From: Treponema sp.
GTDB taxonomy: Bacteria > Spirochaetota > Spirochaetia > Treponematales > Breznakiellaceae
Length of the DNA stretch: 49,917 nt
Assembly (NCBI GenBank): GCA_031255285.1
Contig: JAIRSU010000026.1
Location: 1-49,917, forward strand
Reading direction: 5' to 3'
Shown: positions 34,329-42,508 of the stretch, piece after piece
Position numbering within the stretch: position 1 is the stretch's first letter
Layout of the letters: each line of letters begins with the position of its first letter
Translations under genes and position numbers: made by a program
The notes under the pieces: model-generated
Database searches by the model: none
Told to the model about the DNA's origin: nothing
What the model saw: only the letters and a program-made list of their open reading frames with translations

Positions 34329-34755
34329 TCGCCGACTGAGTCATTGTATCGCATCTTTCATTAAAAACATCGCCCGCGTGCCCCCGTACCCATACCCACT
34401 CAACAGAAAGTGAAAAGCCGTCCAGTCGTAGCCATAGGTCTTTGTTTTTTACCGGTGTCTTGGCGGCTGTAATCCATCCATTCTTCTTCCATGTATATAT
34501 CCATGAAGTTATACCCTGACGGACATATTGTGAATCCGTGAAGACGACGAAGTTCATGCCGACAGTGTTCATAGCGGATGCGGCTTCCAAGGCGTTTATC
34601 ACTGCGAGAAGTTCCATACGGTTATTTGTAGTATTTTTATCCCCGCCAGACTTTTCCTCGATTATGCGTTTTGATTCGTCAAGTATGACGTAAGCCCAGC
34701 CGCCAGGTCCTGGATTCCCATGGCATCCGCCGTCCGTATAGATATCTATTTGCAT
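34300..34755 (-). CDS. rnhA: Ribonuclease HI
   Basis: Degrades the RNA strand of RNA-DNA hybrids. The 151-residue protein has all catalytic acids of the family: Asp8 (TDGGCHGNPG), Glu48 (NRMELLAV), Asp74 (FTDSQYV) and Asp136, with His126 in RGHAGD. The start is ATG 34755, which overlaps the gltX stop by 10 bases and suggests coupled translation. Its 3' end overlaps the convergent lipoprotein gene by 29 bp. Confidence 0.93.
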   Translation of the reverse strand: MQIDIYTDGGCHGNPGPGGWAYVILDESKRIIEEKSGGDKNTTNNRMELLAVINALEAASAMNTVGMNFVVFTDSQYVRQGITSWIYTWKKNGWITAAKTPVKNKDLWLRLDGFSLSVEWVWVRGHAGDVFNERCDTMTQSAITSFLSVNL

Positions 34756-36218
34756 AGCGCTGCCTTTAGCAGAGACAGACACTTTTTCACCCGTGCAAGA
34801 GCCTTCTCTTCGCCTAGCAGACGGAGGCTGCCAAGAAGCGGAGGACTTACCCTTGCTCCAGTTATCGCTACACGAAGGGGCATCATCAGATCTCCGAGCT
34901 TTACACCAACGGAAGCCGCTGCCTTAGCCGATTCTTCTTTGAAAGAAGCTTCTGCTTCCTCGTCGCTTTTTTTGCATACTATGGAAATAAGAGATCTGCC
35001 CAGCTCCAACAATTCCACAGTCTTGGCAAGACTCGCCTTTCTCGGAAAGAATTCTGATGGCTCTGGTAAAGGCGGATCTTCAAACAAATAGGCAATTTTT
35101 GATGGAATCTCTGACAAGAGCGAAACTCTCTCTCTTATAAGCGCCATTGCGTCGATAAAAAGTGCTGTGTTTTCTTTTATTAACCCCTTGCAATAGGGCA
35201 AGGCGAGTTCGGACAGCTCTTCATTACTCTTCGCTCTGATATACAGCCCGTTGAACCAGTCAAGTTTCTTATAATCAAAGACGGCCGGTGCTTTGTTGAG
35301 CTTATCAATATTAAATAAAGCGGCGAGTTCTTCGAGTGTGTAGACGTCTCTACCTTCTTCGTAAGACGCGCCCAGTAGTGCTATGTAGTTTAACAACGCT
35401 TCGGGAAGGTAGCCCTGCCGCCTAAATTCATCAATGCTAGTAGCGCCGTGCCGCTTGCTCAATTTCTTGCCGTCATTCCCCATAACCATAGGCAAGTGGC
35501 AAAATTTAGGTGGTTCCCAACCGAAACTTTCGTAGATTATCGTGTGCAGTGGCGCTGAGGGAAGCCATTCTTGGGCGCGGAGCACATGAGTTACGCCCAT
35601 TAGGTGGTCGTCAACTACATTCGCCAAATGATATGTAGGGAAGCCGTCTGATTTAAGCAGAACTGGGTCTGGATTTACGTCTTCGTTCTTCCATTGTATA
35701 TCGCCTAAAAGGTGGTCGTGAAAATGGGTAGATTGTCCCAAGGGGATCTTCAGCCTGATGACGTATGCTTCTCCGTTTTTTACCCGCGACCCCGCAATGT
35801 CTTTGGAGATATTGCGGCAGAACCTATCGTAGCCAGTTTCGCTTGAATGGGCGGACTCTCGTTCTTTCCTCAAATTCTCGAGCCTTCCTGTAGAACAGAA
35901 GCAATGATAGGCTTTGTCTTTGTCGAGCAATTCCTGTGCAGCTTTTTGATAAAGGACGACACGTTCTGATTGGATATAGGGAGCGTAAGATCCACCCACA
36001 TCTGGACCCTCGTCCCAATGAAATCCAAGCCATTGGAACGTATCAAATAAATTTTGAATAAATACCGGCTCTGACCGTGTTTGGTCTGTGTCTTCTATTC
36101 GTAAGATGAATGAGCCGCCTTGAGATTTTGCGAAAAGGTAATTGAACAACGCGGTCCGCACCCCGCCTATGTGTTGTAATCCGGTGGGGCTTGGCGCGTA
36201 ACGATTTCTTATTTCCAT
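34746..36218 (-). CDS. gltX: Glutamyl-tRNA synthetase
   Basis: Class I aminoacyl-tRNA synthetase of 490 residues that charges tRNA-Glu. The HIGH-type motif appears as APSPTGLQHIGG, and KLSKR as GKKLSKRHGA; the C-terminal anticodon-binding helical region follows. The frame is open to 36332, but ATG 36218 (MEIRNRYAPSPTG) is the conserved start. No Shine-Dalgarno precedes it. TTGAAC-N18-TATCCT ends 6 bp before ATG, so a leaderless transcript is possible. rnhA is coupled downstream. Confidence 0.94.
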   Translation of the reverse strand: MEIRNRYAPSPTGLQHIGGVRTALFNYLFAKSQGGSFILRIEDTDQTRSEPVFIQNLFDTFQWLGFHWDEGPDVGGSYAPYIQSERVVLYQKAAQELLDKDKAYHCFCSTGRLENLRKERESAHSSETGYDRFCRNISKDIAGSRVKNGEAYVIRLKIPLGQSTHFHDHLLGDIQWKNEDVNPDPVLLKSDGFPTYHLANVVDDHLMGVTHVLRAQEWLPSAPLHTIIYESFGWEPPKFCHLPMVMGNDGKKLSKRHGATSIDEFRRQGYLPEALLNYIALLGASYEEGRDVYTLEELAALFNIDKLNKAPAVFDYKKLDWFNGLYIRAKSNEELSELALPYCKGLIKENTALFIDAMALIRERVSLLSEIPSKIAYLFEDPPLPEPSEFFPRKASLAKTVELLELGRSLISIVCKKSDEEAEASFKEESAKAAASVGVKLGDLMMPLRVAITGARVSPPLLGSLRLLGEEKALARVKKCLSLLKAALCK

Positions 36219-36224
36219 AGGATA

Positions 36225-36254
36225 AGGATAGCGCAAAACAGGTGAAATGTTCAA
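36225..36254 (-). promoter_or_regulatory. Possible promoter of gltX
   Basis: Reverse strand: TTGAAC (36254-36249), 18-bp spacer, TATCCT (36230-36225), 6 bp before the ATG at 36218. The -10 box is weak (4 of 6). Confidence 0.4.
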
Positions 36255-36400
36255 GGTACAGTGAGAGTCCGTCGTCGGAGTGTAATACTTGGGGTGATAT
36301 GCAAAGTAAGATGAATTCTCAAACAAAGCCATATCTACCGCTAATTATTTTTTATACTTAATATTTCACAAACTATTTTCATGATAACTTTTTTCCTTAT

Positions 36401-36428
36401 GTAAACAAAAGGGCGGCGAAACCGCCCT
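36401..36428 (-). terminator. Terminator of the 219-residue hypothetical gene
   Basis: On the reverse strand GGGCGG-TTTCG-CCGCCC is followed by TTTTG and TTTAC. It starts 11 bp after the stop codon at 36438. Confidence 0.85.
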
Positions 36429-36437
36429 GATATATTT

Positions 36438-37097
36438 TTATGGAATAATTGCCTTATAAATTTCACCCCACGGGCCTTTGTCTCCTTTGTTATTTTCCCA
36501 CCGGGGACAAATGTATAAAGCCTTGCCCCTTTCCGTTTCATCAAAGGTAAACGTATAAGGGCTTGCCGTATCAAAGGCGGAATTTTTAAGGTCTTCCACT
36601 GATAACGGCGGATTATCCAATAATCCCCACCGCAATTCAACGCCGTGAACATGAGCAGGTTTGCCCCGTTTTTTGCTTCCGGCGTCTCGAAAAGCGGCAG
36701 TAACCTGCCTAATGATTGAACTGTCCAATTCGATTTCCGGGATTGTTGTCGGTACCGGAACCGGGGTTCTAGTTGAATCATGCAACGGCAACCCCATATT
36801 TTTCTTGTCGGTATCCGAAACCGCCGGATTATAGGTCAAATACGCTTTAATGAAAAACCGAAGGCTCTGCGTTAAGGCTTCTTTTGCCTCATTTTTATTC
36901 AAAACGTCTACTTTTCCACGGTTCGGGTTCTGCGCCGCCTCAAAAGCCGTCTCATAGGTGGTAAAAAGCCCCTGAATTGGCGTTAAAGCCTCTTGTGGAA
37001 TGTTGAAAGCCATTAATTTAGGGCTTACATACGCCAAAAGCGTCTTTGCCCATTCCAAAAACACCCCATCCGAATGGGGAATGAAGTCTCCTGCCAT
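36438..37097 (-). CDS. Conserved hypothetical protein, two-domain
   Basis: A 219-residue cytoplasmic protein. The N-terminal half (about 1-110) is helical (FIPHSDGVFLEWAKTLLAYV). The C-terminal half looks like a fibronectin-III-like beta domain ending in ALYICPRWENNKGDKGPWGE. I recall a widespread family with the same plan (N-terminal helical bundle, HVHGVEL-like strand, RW-N-G-GPW ending), but it has no known function. ATG 37097 follows TAGGAG; the open frame reaching 37232 runs into the tandem repeat and is not used. A good terminator follows. A 21-bp palindromic array ends 50 bp upstream, exactly where its promoter should lie. Confidence 0.8.
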   Translation of the reverse strand: MAGDFIPHSDGVFLEWAKTLLAYVSPKLMAFNIPQEALTPIQGLFTTYETAFEAAQNPNRGKVDVLNKNEAKEALTQSLRFFIKAYLTYNPAVSDTDKKNMGLPLHDSTRTPVPVPTTIPEIELDSSIIRQVTAAFRDAGSKKRGKPAHVHGVELRWGLLDNPPLSVEDLKNSAFDTASPYTFTFDETERGKALYICPRWENNKGDKGPWGEIYKAIIP

Positions 37098-37147
37098 AAT
37101 TTCGCTCCTATTTACAAAAAATTTATATACTCCCAACACCGGGGGTA

Positions 37148-37336
37148 TTCTACCGTAATTCCGTAGAATTCTACGAAACTTCCATAGAGTTCTACAATAG
37201 TTCTGTAGAGTTCTACGAAACATCTGTAGCATTCTACCGGGCTTCCGTAGTATTCTACAGAACCTCTATAGAATTCTAGGAAATATCTGTGGAGTTCTAC
37301 AGGGTTTCCATAGAGTTCTACAGAAGTTCCGTAGAA
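37148..37336. repeat. Tandem array, nine 21-bp periods with palindromic core
   Basis: TTCTA(C/G) recurs at exact 21-bp steps: 37148, 37169, 37190, 37211, 37232, 37253, 37274, 37295, 37316. Most are preceded by GTAGA or TAGAG, giving cores such as CGTAGAATTCTACG, a perfect palindrome. 21 bp equals two turns of B-DNA, so all palindromes face the same side of the helix. It lies between the broken cation-transporter gene and the 219-residue gene. Reading frames through it are artefacts. Confidence 0.93.
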
Positions 37337-37338
37337 CA

Positions 37339-38129
37339 TCAAAAAACCTCGTCTATCTTGCCAGTTTGAATATAGCAATAGCCCCCCCGCAGAACAAATG
37401 AAAACACTACCGCCCCGATAACCAGATCGGGGATCCTGTTCTGTAAAAAACACACCAAAACGGCAGCGGCAATAACATCATTTAAAGTGAATATTTGACT
37501 TGATTTAATATGCACTTCCTTTGTTTTTGATTTGCCGAGTAAAATCATTGAAGCGGTATTTCCCGAAAAGGCAATGCAGGAAAGGATAACCATTATCAGA
37601 GGATTGGGTATCGCTTCCGCTTCAATGAAACGCCTAACCACTTCCACAAAACCTCATAACGCAAGGGCTAATTGAAAAACACCGCTGACTTTTGCGATAC
37701 GCTTTTTTACCTGCAATGTTCCGGCGATAGCGTAAAGGCTTAACCCGTATACAAAAGCGTCTGAAAGTTCATCAAGGGCATCCGCTACCAAACCCATTGA
37801 TTGGGCGATAAGCCCAAAAATAATTTCACCTGCAAAGACGGAAAAATTGATAACAAGTACCGTCCACAACAATTTCCTATCGGTAATATCGTCATCAGCG
37901 GTAATTGTCCCATCGTAGGGACCGCTTTCCGTTATAGTGTCGCCGAAGTTCAGCGAAGCGATTGCCGTTTTTATGGCTTCCAGTCCGCCCTCATGAAAAA
38001 CCGTGAGGCTACGGTTTTCCAGATCAAAAGACAGTTCTTTTATGGTGCTTAATCCAGCCAGTTTCATCCGCACCATCTGTTCCTCCGCGGGCAGTCCATG
38101 TCTTTTGCATAAAATTGTGTCTTATCCAT
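37339..38129 (-). pseudogene. Broken cation-efflux (CDF-like) transporter gene
   Basis: Remnant of a membrane cation transporter with an N-terminal heavy-metal-binding-like region and CDF-type helices (SMGLVADALDELSDAFVYG; ...MILLGKSKTKEVHIKSSQIFTLNDVI). From ATG 38129 (GGGGA upstream) it reads MDKTQFYAKDMDCP, then a 1-base deletion near 38088 shifts the frame before MVRMKLAG. Further on, an in-frame TGA at 37654-37656 interrupts FQLALAL-stop-GFVEVVRRF; both sides are in the same frame. Homologues I know read straight through both places. Other TGA codons in the window end genes normally, so recoding is unlikely. The gene appears inactive. Confidence 0.85.
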
Positions 38130-38171
38130 AAAAATTCCCCTAAAATATTATACTATGATTCGTATAATTGT

Positions 38172-38221
38172 TACAGTTGTTGCGATCGCTAACCGGTACA
38201 ATCGTTGCAATCGTTAATCAC
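38172..38221. repeat. Two imperfect 25-bp repeats
   Basis: TACAGTTGTTGCGATCGCTA at 38172 and TACAATCGTTGCAATCGTTA at 38197 are similar over about 23 bp (period 25). The second copy runs into the 3' end of the GH65 gene. It may be a small or decayed member of the hairpin-array type. Confidence 0.4.
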
Positions 38222-40529
38222 TGCGGTCCTGAATGAGTGGAATCGCCAGCGGACACTGTCCGAGTTCGTATCGTTTCCCGTACACGGCGACTGTAATCGG
38301 TGCCTCTGCCTCGAAGACGGCCTCGCATCTGGAGACGCTCACCTGTAAACGTGCCTTCCGGTAACGGAGCGTGAAGCAATAACGCTTCCACGTGGATGGA
38401 ATACTGGGACTGAACGCTAAAACCTGTCCGTCGCTCCGCAAACCACCAAAGCCGTAGACGATGTTTACCCAGGCTGCGGCGATGCTTGTGGTGTGCAAGC
38501 CTTCGCCGGTGTTGCGGTTGTAATTATCCAAATCCATGCGGGCGGCGAAGCCAAAAAAGCGAAAAGCCTCTTCATATTCGCCCAATTCAGACGCAAAGAT
38601 TGAATGTATAGACGGAGACAGACTCGATTCGTGTATGCAACGCGGTTCGTATAGCTCGTAGTTCGCCTTCTTCACGGCAAGGGGGAAATCTTGATTGAAT
38701 AGAAAAAGAAGCATGAGTACATCCGGCTGTTTTATCATGTCAAAACGGTAGATGCGGTCGTATGACCAATGACTGTAAAGCGGGAAATCGGTTACCGGAA
38801 TGGCGTGAATGTCGAGATGCGGCAGAGTAAAATACCCTTCATGTTGCTCAAAGAGTTTGGTTTCCTGGTTAAAAAGAATAATCATCTTTTCCGCGGCTAT
38901 GCCGAAAGTTTCTAGTTCTGTGTCTGTCAAAGCGGTTTTTCCCACTAATGCCTGATAAAGCATGGGTGCCGTCCTTTTCACATCCGAAACAACAGCTACA
39001 GTGTATTCAAAAGTCTTCTTTGCCATAAAGTTCGTGTAACAGTTATTGTTGACCATCATGTGGAATTCATCCGGACCCATAACCGCATAGAACCCAAAGC
39101 CGCTATGGTCCGCGTTCCATGCGCCCCTGCTTACAAGAAAGCGGCTTATCTCAACGAGCATTTCAGCGCCATGAGTAAAGAGGAATTCGTGGTCCCCGCT
39201 CACAGCCGCATAATGCCTGATGCCGTAAGCTACCGCAGTTGAAGGCTGAAACTGAAGACTTGCGTGCTGCCAGAGCGCACAGGCTTCTTCGCCGTTCAGC
39301 GTGGCAATGGGGTAACACGCGCCCGCGCAGTCAAGCTGCCTTGCCCGCTCTTTTGCCGCAGACAAGCCCGCGTATCGGTATTCAAGCAGGTTTTTCGCGG
39401 CTTTGAGATTGGAAAACAGGAAGAACGGTAGGCAATAAGTCTCCGTATCCCAGAACGTATGCCCGTTGTAAGCTTCCCCTGTTAAGCCTTTGGCTCCAAT
39501 GTTGTTCGAGGGATCAGCACCGTGATAGGTTTGGTGCATCTGGAATATGCAGAAACGGATGCCCTGCTGGTTCTTCTCGTCTCCTTCAATCACAATGTCG
39601 CTGTCCTGCCATACTTTTCCCCAATACGCGGTCTGGTTCGCAAGCGCTTGTGCGAATGTCTTCTCATCACGCCTGCGTAAAACCTCCCAGCAATTCTCCC
39701 ATACGATTTCACCGTCCGCACTTTTCTCTTTTTCCACATAATTATAAATACTTTTTTCAACAAAAGTCTCGGTTCCGGGGGGCAAGGAAAAGGTAAATCG
39801 AAAGCCCGCTGCTTTTTCCGCTTCCAGTCTTTCTACAGACGCCCCCGCCCCAGCTATGTAGGTGAAACCGGAGAAAAGGCAGCGCCCAGAGTTCCCAGCA
39901 GCATTGGTTCTGGCTTGAACCGCCACTCCTTTTTCAAACCATGCACGTTTCTCCATTTCCCAGTACTGTTTGCTGTTTCCATGAGTCGTATCAAAAGTAT
40001 TCGCAATCTCAATCTCAACGGAAACCGCCTCTTTTGCTTTGCTGTCAAGGGACACAGCTATCTTTTGATAGCCTGTTTTAGGCTCTTCCATGCTGAGAAG
40101 TCGCAGGAAGGTTAGTTTCACAGTTCCCCATTGAGTCTGCCAATCAAGGTTCCGTGTCAAGAGTCCATTTTTCATGTCAAGTTCACGTCTGAAGTTCTTG
40201 ATAGGACAGGTGCCCATGTCAAAGACTTGTCCATTGACCGAGACTTTTGCCCATAGCCAATCAACCGCGTTTACCATGAAATGGGTCTTGGAAACGACGC
40301 CTTTGTAGGCGATGCCTTGTATCGGTTCTTCTACATAAACGCCGTTAAAGTAACAGCCTCTCAGAGTGGGTACGCAGATGCCTTCTTCGGCGTAGCCACG
40401 TGCGCCCATATATTCGTTACCGAGTGAAAAGATTGACTCGGACGCAAGATTTCTGTCTTTATGCCAGCCTTCTTCGATGATTCTCCATGGATTGCATAAA
40501 AGATATGTGTCCGCGTATTTTGTCGCCAT
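38214..40529 (-). CDS. Glycoside hydrolase family 65 disaccharide phosphorylase
   Basis: A 771-residue cytoplasmic GH65 enzyme. These split alpha-glucosides with phosphate, giving beta-glucose-1-phosphate. The family plan is visible: N-terminal beta-sandwich, the FSLGNEYMGARGYAEEG strand motif, an (alpha/alpha)6 barrel with GHTFWDTETYCLPFF and the catalytic acid in VMGPDEFHMMVNNNCYTN (Glu in GPDEFH), the phosphate-binding region HTTSIAAAWVNIVYGFGG, and a C-terminal beta domain. Which disaccharide (maltose, kojibiose, nigerose, trehalose or a glycoside) cannot be told. The gene is last in a four-gene row after a sugar importer, so the imported sugar is its likely substrate. AAAGGAT precedes the ATG. 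Confidence 0.92.
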   Translation of the reverse strand: MATKYADTYLLCNPWRIIEEGWHKDRNLASESIFSLGNEYMGARGYAEEGICVPTLRGCYFNGVYVEEPIQGIAYKGVVSKTHFMVNAVDWLWAKVSVNGQVFDMGTCPIKNFRRELDMKNGLLTRNLDWQTQWGTVKLTFLRLLSMEEPKTGYQKIAVSLDSKAKEAVSVEIEIANTFDTTHGNSKQYWEMEKRAWFEKGVAVQARTNAAGNSGRCLFSGFTYIAGAGASVERLEAEKAAGFRFTFSLPPGTETFVEKSIYNYVEKEKSADGEIVWENCWEVLRRRDEKTFAQALANQTAYWGKVWQDSDIVIEGDEKNQQGIRFCIFQMHQTYHGADPSNNIGAKGLTGEAYNGHTFWDTETYCLPFFLFSNLKAAKNLLEYRYAGLSAAKERARQLDCAGACYPIATLNGEEACALWQHASLQFQPSTAVAYGIRHYAAVSGDHEFLFTHGAEMLVEISRFLVSRGAWNADHSGFGFYAVMGPDEFHMMVNNNCYTNFMAKKTFEYTVAVVSDVKRTAPMLYQALVGKTALTDTELETFGIAAEKMIILFNQETKLFEQHEGYFTLPHLDIHAIPVTDFPLYSHWSYDRIYRFDMIKQPDVLMLLFLFNQDFPLAVKKANYELYEPRCIHESSLSPSIHSIFASELGEYEEAFRFFGFAARMDLDNYNRNTGEGLHTTSIAAAWVNIVYGFGGLRSDGQVLAFSPSIPSTWKRYCFTLRYRKARLQVSVSRCEAVFEAEAPITVAVYGKRYELGQCPLAIPLIQDRSD

Positions 40530-40588
40530 TGTGTTATCCTTTGATATTGATATTATTTGTTGAGTATTGGGAGCAACGTCTTCTCTAA

Positions 40589-40605
40589 CAAGAGTAAAAC
40601 TCTTG
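40589..40605. other. Short hairpin between permease and GH65 genes
   Basis: CAAGAGT-AAA-ACTCTTG, a 7-bp stem with a 3-base loop and no T-run, in the 129-bp gap. It may separate expression levels of importer and enzyme. Confidence 0.45.
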
Positions 40606-40658
40606 ATAGTTTCGATCGGAATTTTGGTACAAATCCCTTTGGGGCTTTAGTACAAACG

Positions 40659-41540
40659 CTATCCTTTAATCCCACTTTGCATTGAAACTTGGGTTATCTG
40701 TTTTTGAAACACGAAGAAAATGACTATAGGTGGTAGAACCGCGAATACGATGCTTCTCAAGATGTCAACGTCGTTAGCCCTGCTCGTTCTAAACTGGAAC
40801 AGGCGCACCATAACGGTCTCAAGCGATGTATTTTTAAGTGTGAGGTAGGGCAAGAGGAAGTCCGACCATGCAACGTTCACTGCATACATGATGACCACCA
40901 TGATGATAGCCTGACTCAAGGGAACCGCGATTTTGCTAAAAATAGACAGGTCGGATGCGCCGTCTATTTTCGCAGCTTCTATAAGCGATTGAGGAAGCGC
41001 GTCAAAGAAGTTCTTGAACAGTACCACATAAAAGGCATTGGCACCTATGCTGAACCACAGCGGAATAAAGGAACCAGTGAGTCTCAAGCGGGCTATGTTT
41101 ATAAACAACGGTACGATACTTGTAGTAGCCGGTATCAATAGTGCCCACATCACCAGTACATGGACGATTTTATGTCCTTTAGGTTTGATTTTTGATAGGG
41201 CATAGCCTAATAAACCATTGAATAGCACGGCACATACTACACTGCCGAGTACTGAAATAAGGGAATTAACATAGTAGCGTGCAAAATGTAACTGGTTCCA
41301 CGTTATTAAGTAGTTGTTAAAATTAAATTTCGACGGCAATATCGTCGGTTCCCGCACAAACTCGCGTATTTCCTTGAAACCTTGCAAGATGACCCATACG
41401 AGGGGCGCGGCGCATAAAAGCGCAGCGAATATGGCCGCAACAACGACAAGACGATAGATAATCCGTACGCTCCGCGTCTTAAAGTCAAATTCCCTGATAA
41501 CGCCGTTATTTAGTGTCTTCCTTGTCTCTTCTTTCATCAT
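40659..41540 (-). CDS. Sugar ABC transporter permease (MalG type)
   Basis: Inner-membrane permease of 293 residues with six membrane helices. The EAA loop is SLIEAAKIDGASDLSIFSKIAVPL, which contacts the ATPase. AAGGA precedes the ATG at 41540, and the gene starts 13 bp after the MalF-type gene. It forms a heterodimer with the preceding gene product for uptake of the disaccharide used by the GH65 enzyme. No ATPase is encoded in this locus. Confidence 0.9.
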   Translation of the reverse strand: MMKEETRKTLNNGVIREFDFKTRSVRIIYRLVVVAAIFAALLCAAPLVWVILQGFKEIREFVREPTILPSKFNFNNYLITWNQLHFARYYVNSLISVLGSVVCAVLFNGLLGYALSKIKPKGHKIVHVLVMWALLIPATTSIVPLFINIARLRLTGSFIPLWFSIGANAFYVVLFKNFFDALPQSLIEAAKIDGASDLSIFSKIAVPLSQAIIMVVIMYAVNVAWSDFLLPYLTLKNTSLETVMVRLFQFRTSRANDVDILRSIVFAVLPPIVIFFVFQKQITQVSMQSGIKG

Positions 41541-41553
41541 TTTTATCCTTGCT

Positions 41554-42453
41554 TTACTCGCTTCTCTCGTTCGGCTTATTCAGCTTGAAATACGATGCCG
41601 TAAGTACGATGAGAATCATGCTGATAATCACGGAAACTGCCGAAGCTCGCGGGTAGTTAAACTGCTCAAAAGCGAATTTGAATACCAACTGCATGATCGA
41701 GATAGATGCATTGTTCGGTCCCCCATTCGTCATAACAAGAGGTTCGTAGAGTATTTGAAACACGGCGATTATCTGGAGTATCAAGAGAGTACGTGCGAGG
41801 TTGTAGATACATGGAATAGTGATATGGCGTATACGCTTCCAGATGCCTGCGCCTTCTATGACGGCCGCCTCGTACAGTTCCGGGTCCACTCCTTGCAGCC
41901 CGGCGATATAGAGTAAGGTCGTTGCGCCCGCGCCTTTCCACGTAAGAGTCAGCACGATAAGCGGAATGGTCCATCGCGGGTTTGTGAGCCACGGTTGTGC
42001 GTCGATGCCGATATTACGAAGGAGAATATTCAGAATCCCCGTGTCCCCCGGATTGAAAATGTACTTCCACATGAGAACCATGGCCACGCCAGGAATGATG
42101 TTGGGTATGTAGATACTCATCTTGAAGAACGATTTACCCTGTCGTATTTCGTTGATGAGTATGGCAAGGGCTATAGGAACCAGAAACCCAATCACGAGTG
42201 ACCATAGGGTATACACGAAGGTATTCCGCAGGGCTGGGAGGAAATCCGGATGCTGAAATACATCCGTATAGTTTTTAAGCCCTATGAACTGGACAAGCCG
42301 TATCCCGTTTGCCTTAAACAAAGAGATTCTTATACTTTCAATCAATGGTTCCCATACGAAAAAGATGAAAAGTGCTACAGACGGCACCATGATAAGCCAT
42401 CCGGAAAGATTCTTTTTGAATTCTTGTTGTAACGGCTTACTAGTATTTTTCAT
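41554..42453 (-). CDS. Sugar ABC transporter permease (MalF type)
   Basis: Inner-membrane permease of 299 residues, about six helices, of the COG1175 class. The EAA loop is ELYEAAVIEGAGIWKRIRHITIP. It lies 55 bp after the binding-protein gene with a modest AAAGGCAG ribosome-binding site. It is partner of the MalG-type permease. Confidence 0.9.
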   Translation of the reverse strand: MKNTSKPLQQEFKKNLSGWLIMVPSVALFIFFVWEPLIESIRISLFKANGIRLVQFIGLKNYTDVFQHPDFLPALRNTFVYTLWSLVIGFLVPIALAILINEIRQGKSFFKMSIYIPNIIPGVAMVLMWKYIFNPGDTGILNILLRNIGIDAQPWLTNPRWTIPLIVLTLTWKGAGATTLLYIAGLQGVDPELYEAAVIEGAGIWKRIRHITIPCIYNLARTLLILQIIAVFQILYEPLVMTNGGPNNASISIMQLVFKFAFEQFNYPRASAVSVIISMILIVLTASYFKLNKPNERSE

Positions 42454-42508
42454 ATACTGCCTTTGTATAAATAAATAGAGGGGCGGTATTCCGCTCCTCT
42501 ACACCCTC

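Noticed and set aside
37112-37453. A 113-residue ORF with repeated Tyr-Gly-rich sequence
   Set aside because: It is a translation of the 21-bp tandem array (period divisible by three) running into the pseudogene in another frame.
37654-37656. Selenocysteine or recoded TGA in the cation transporter
   Set aside because: The position is not a cysteine or redox site in homologues I know, and the same gene has an upstream frameshift, so decay is simpler.
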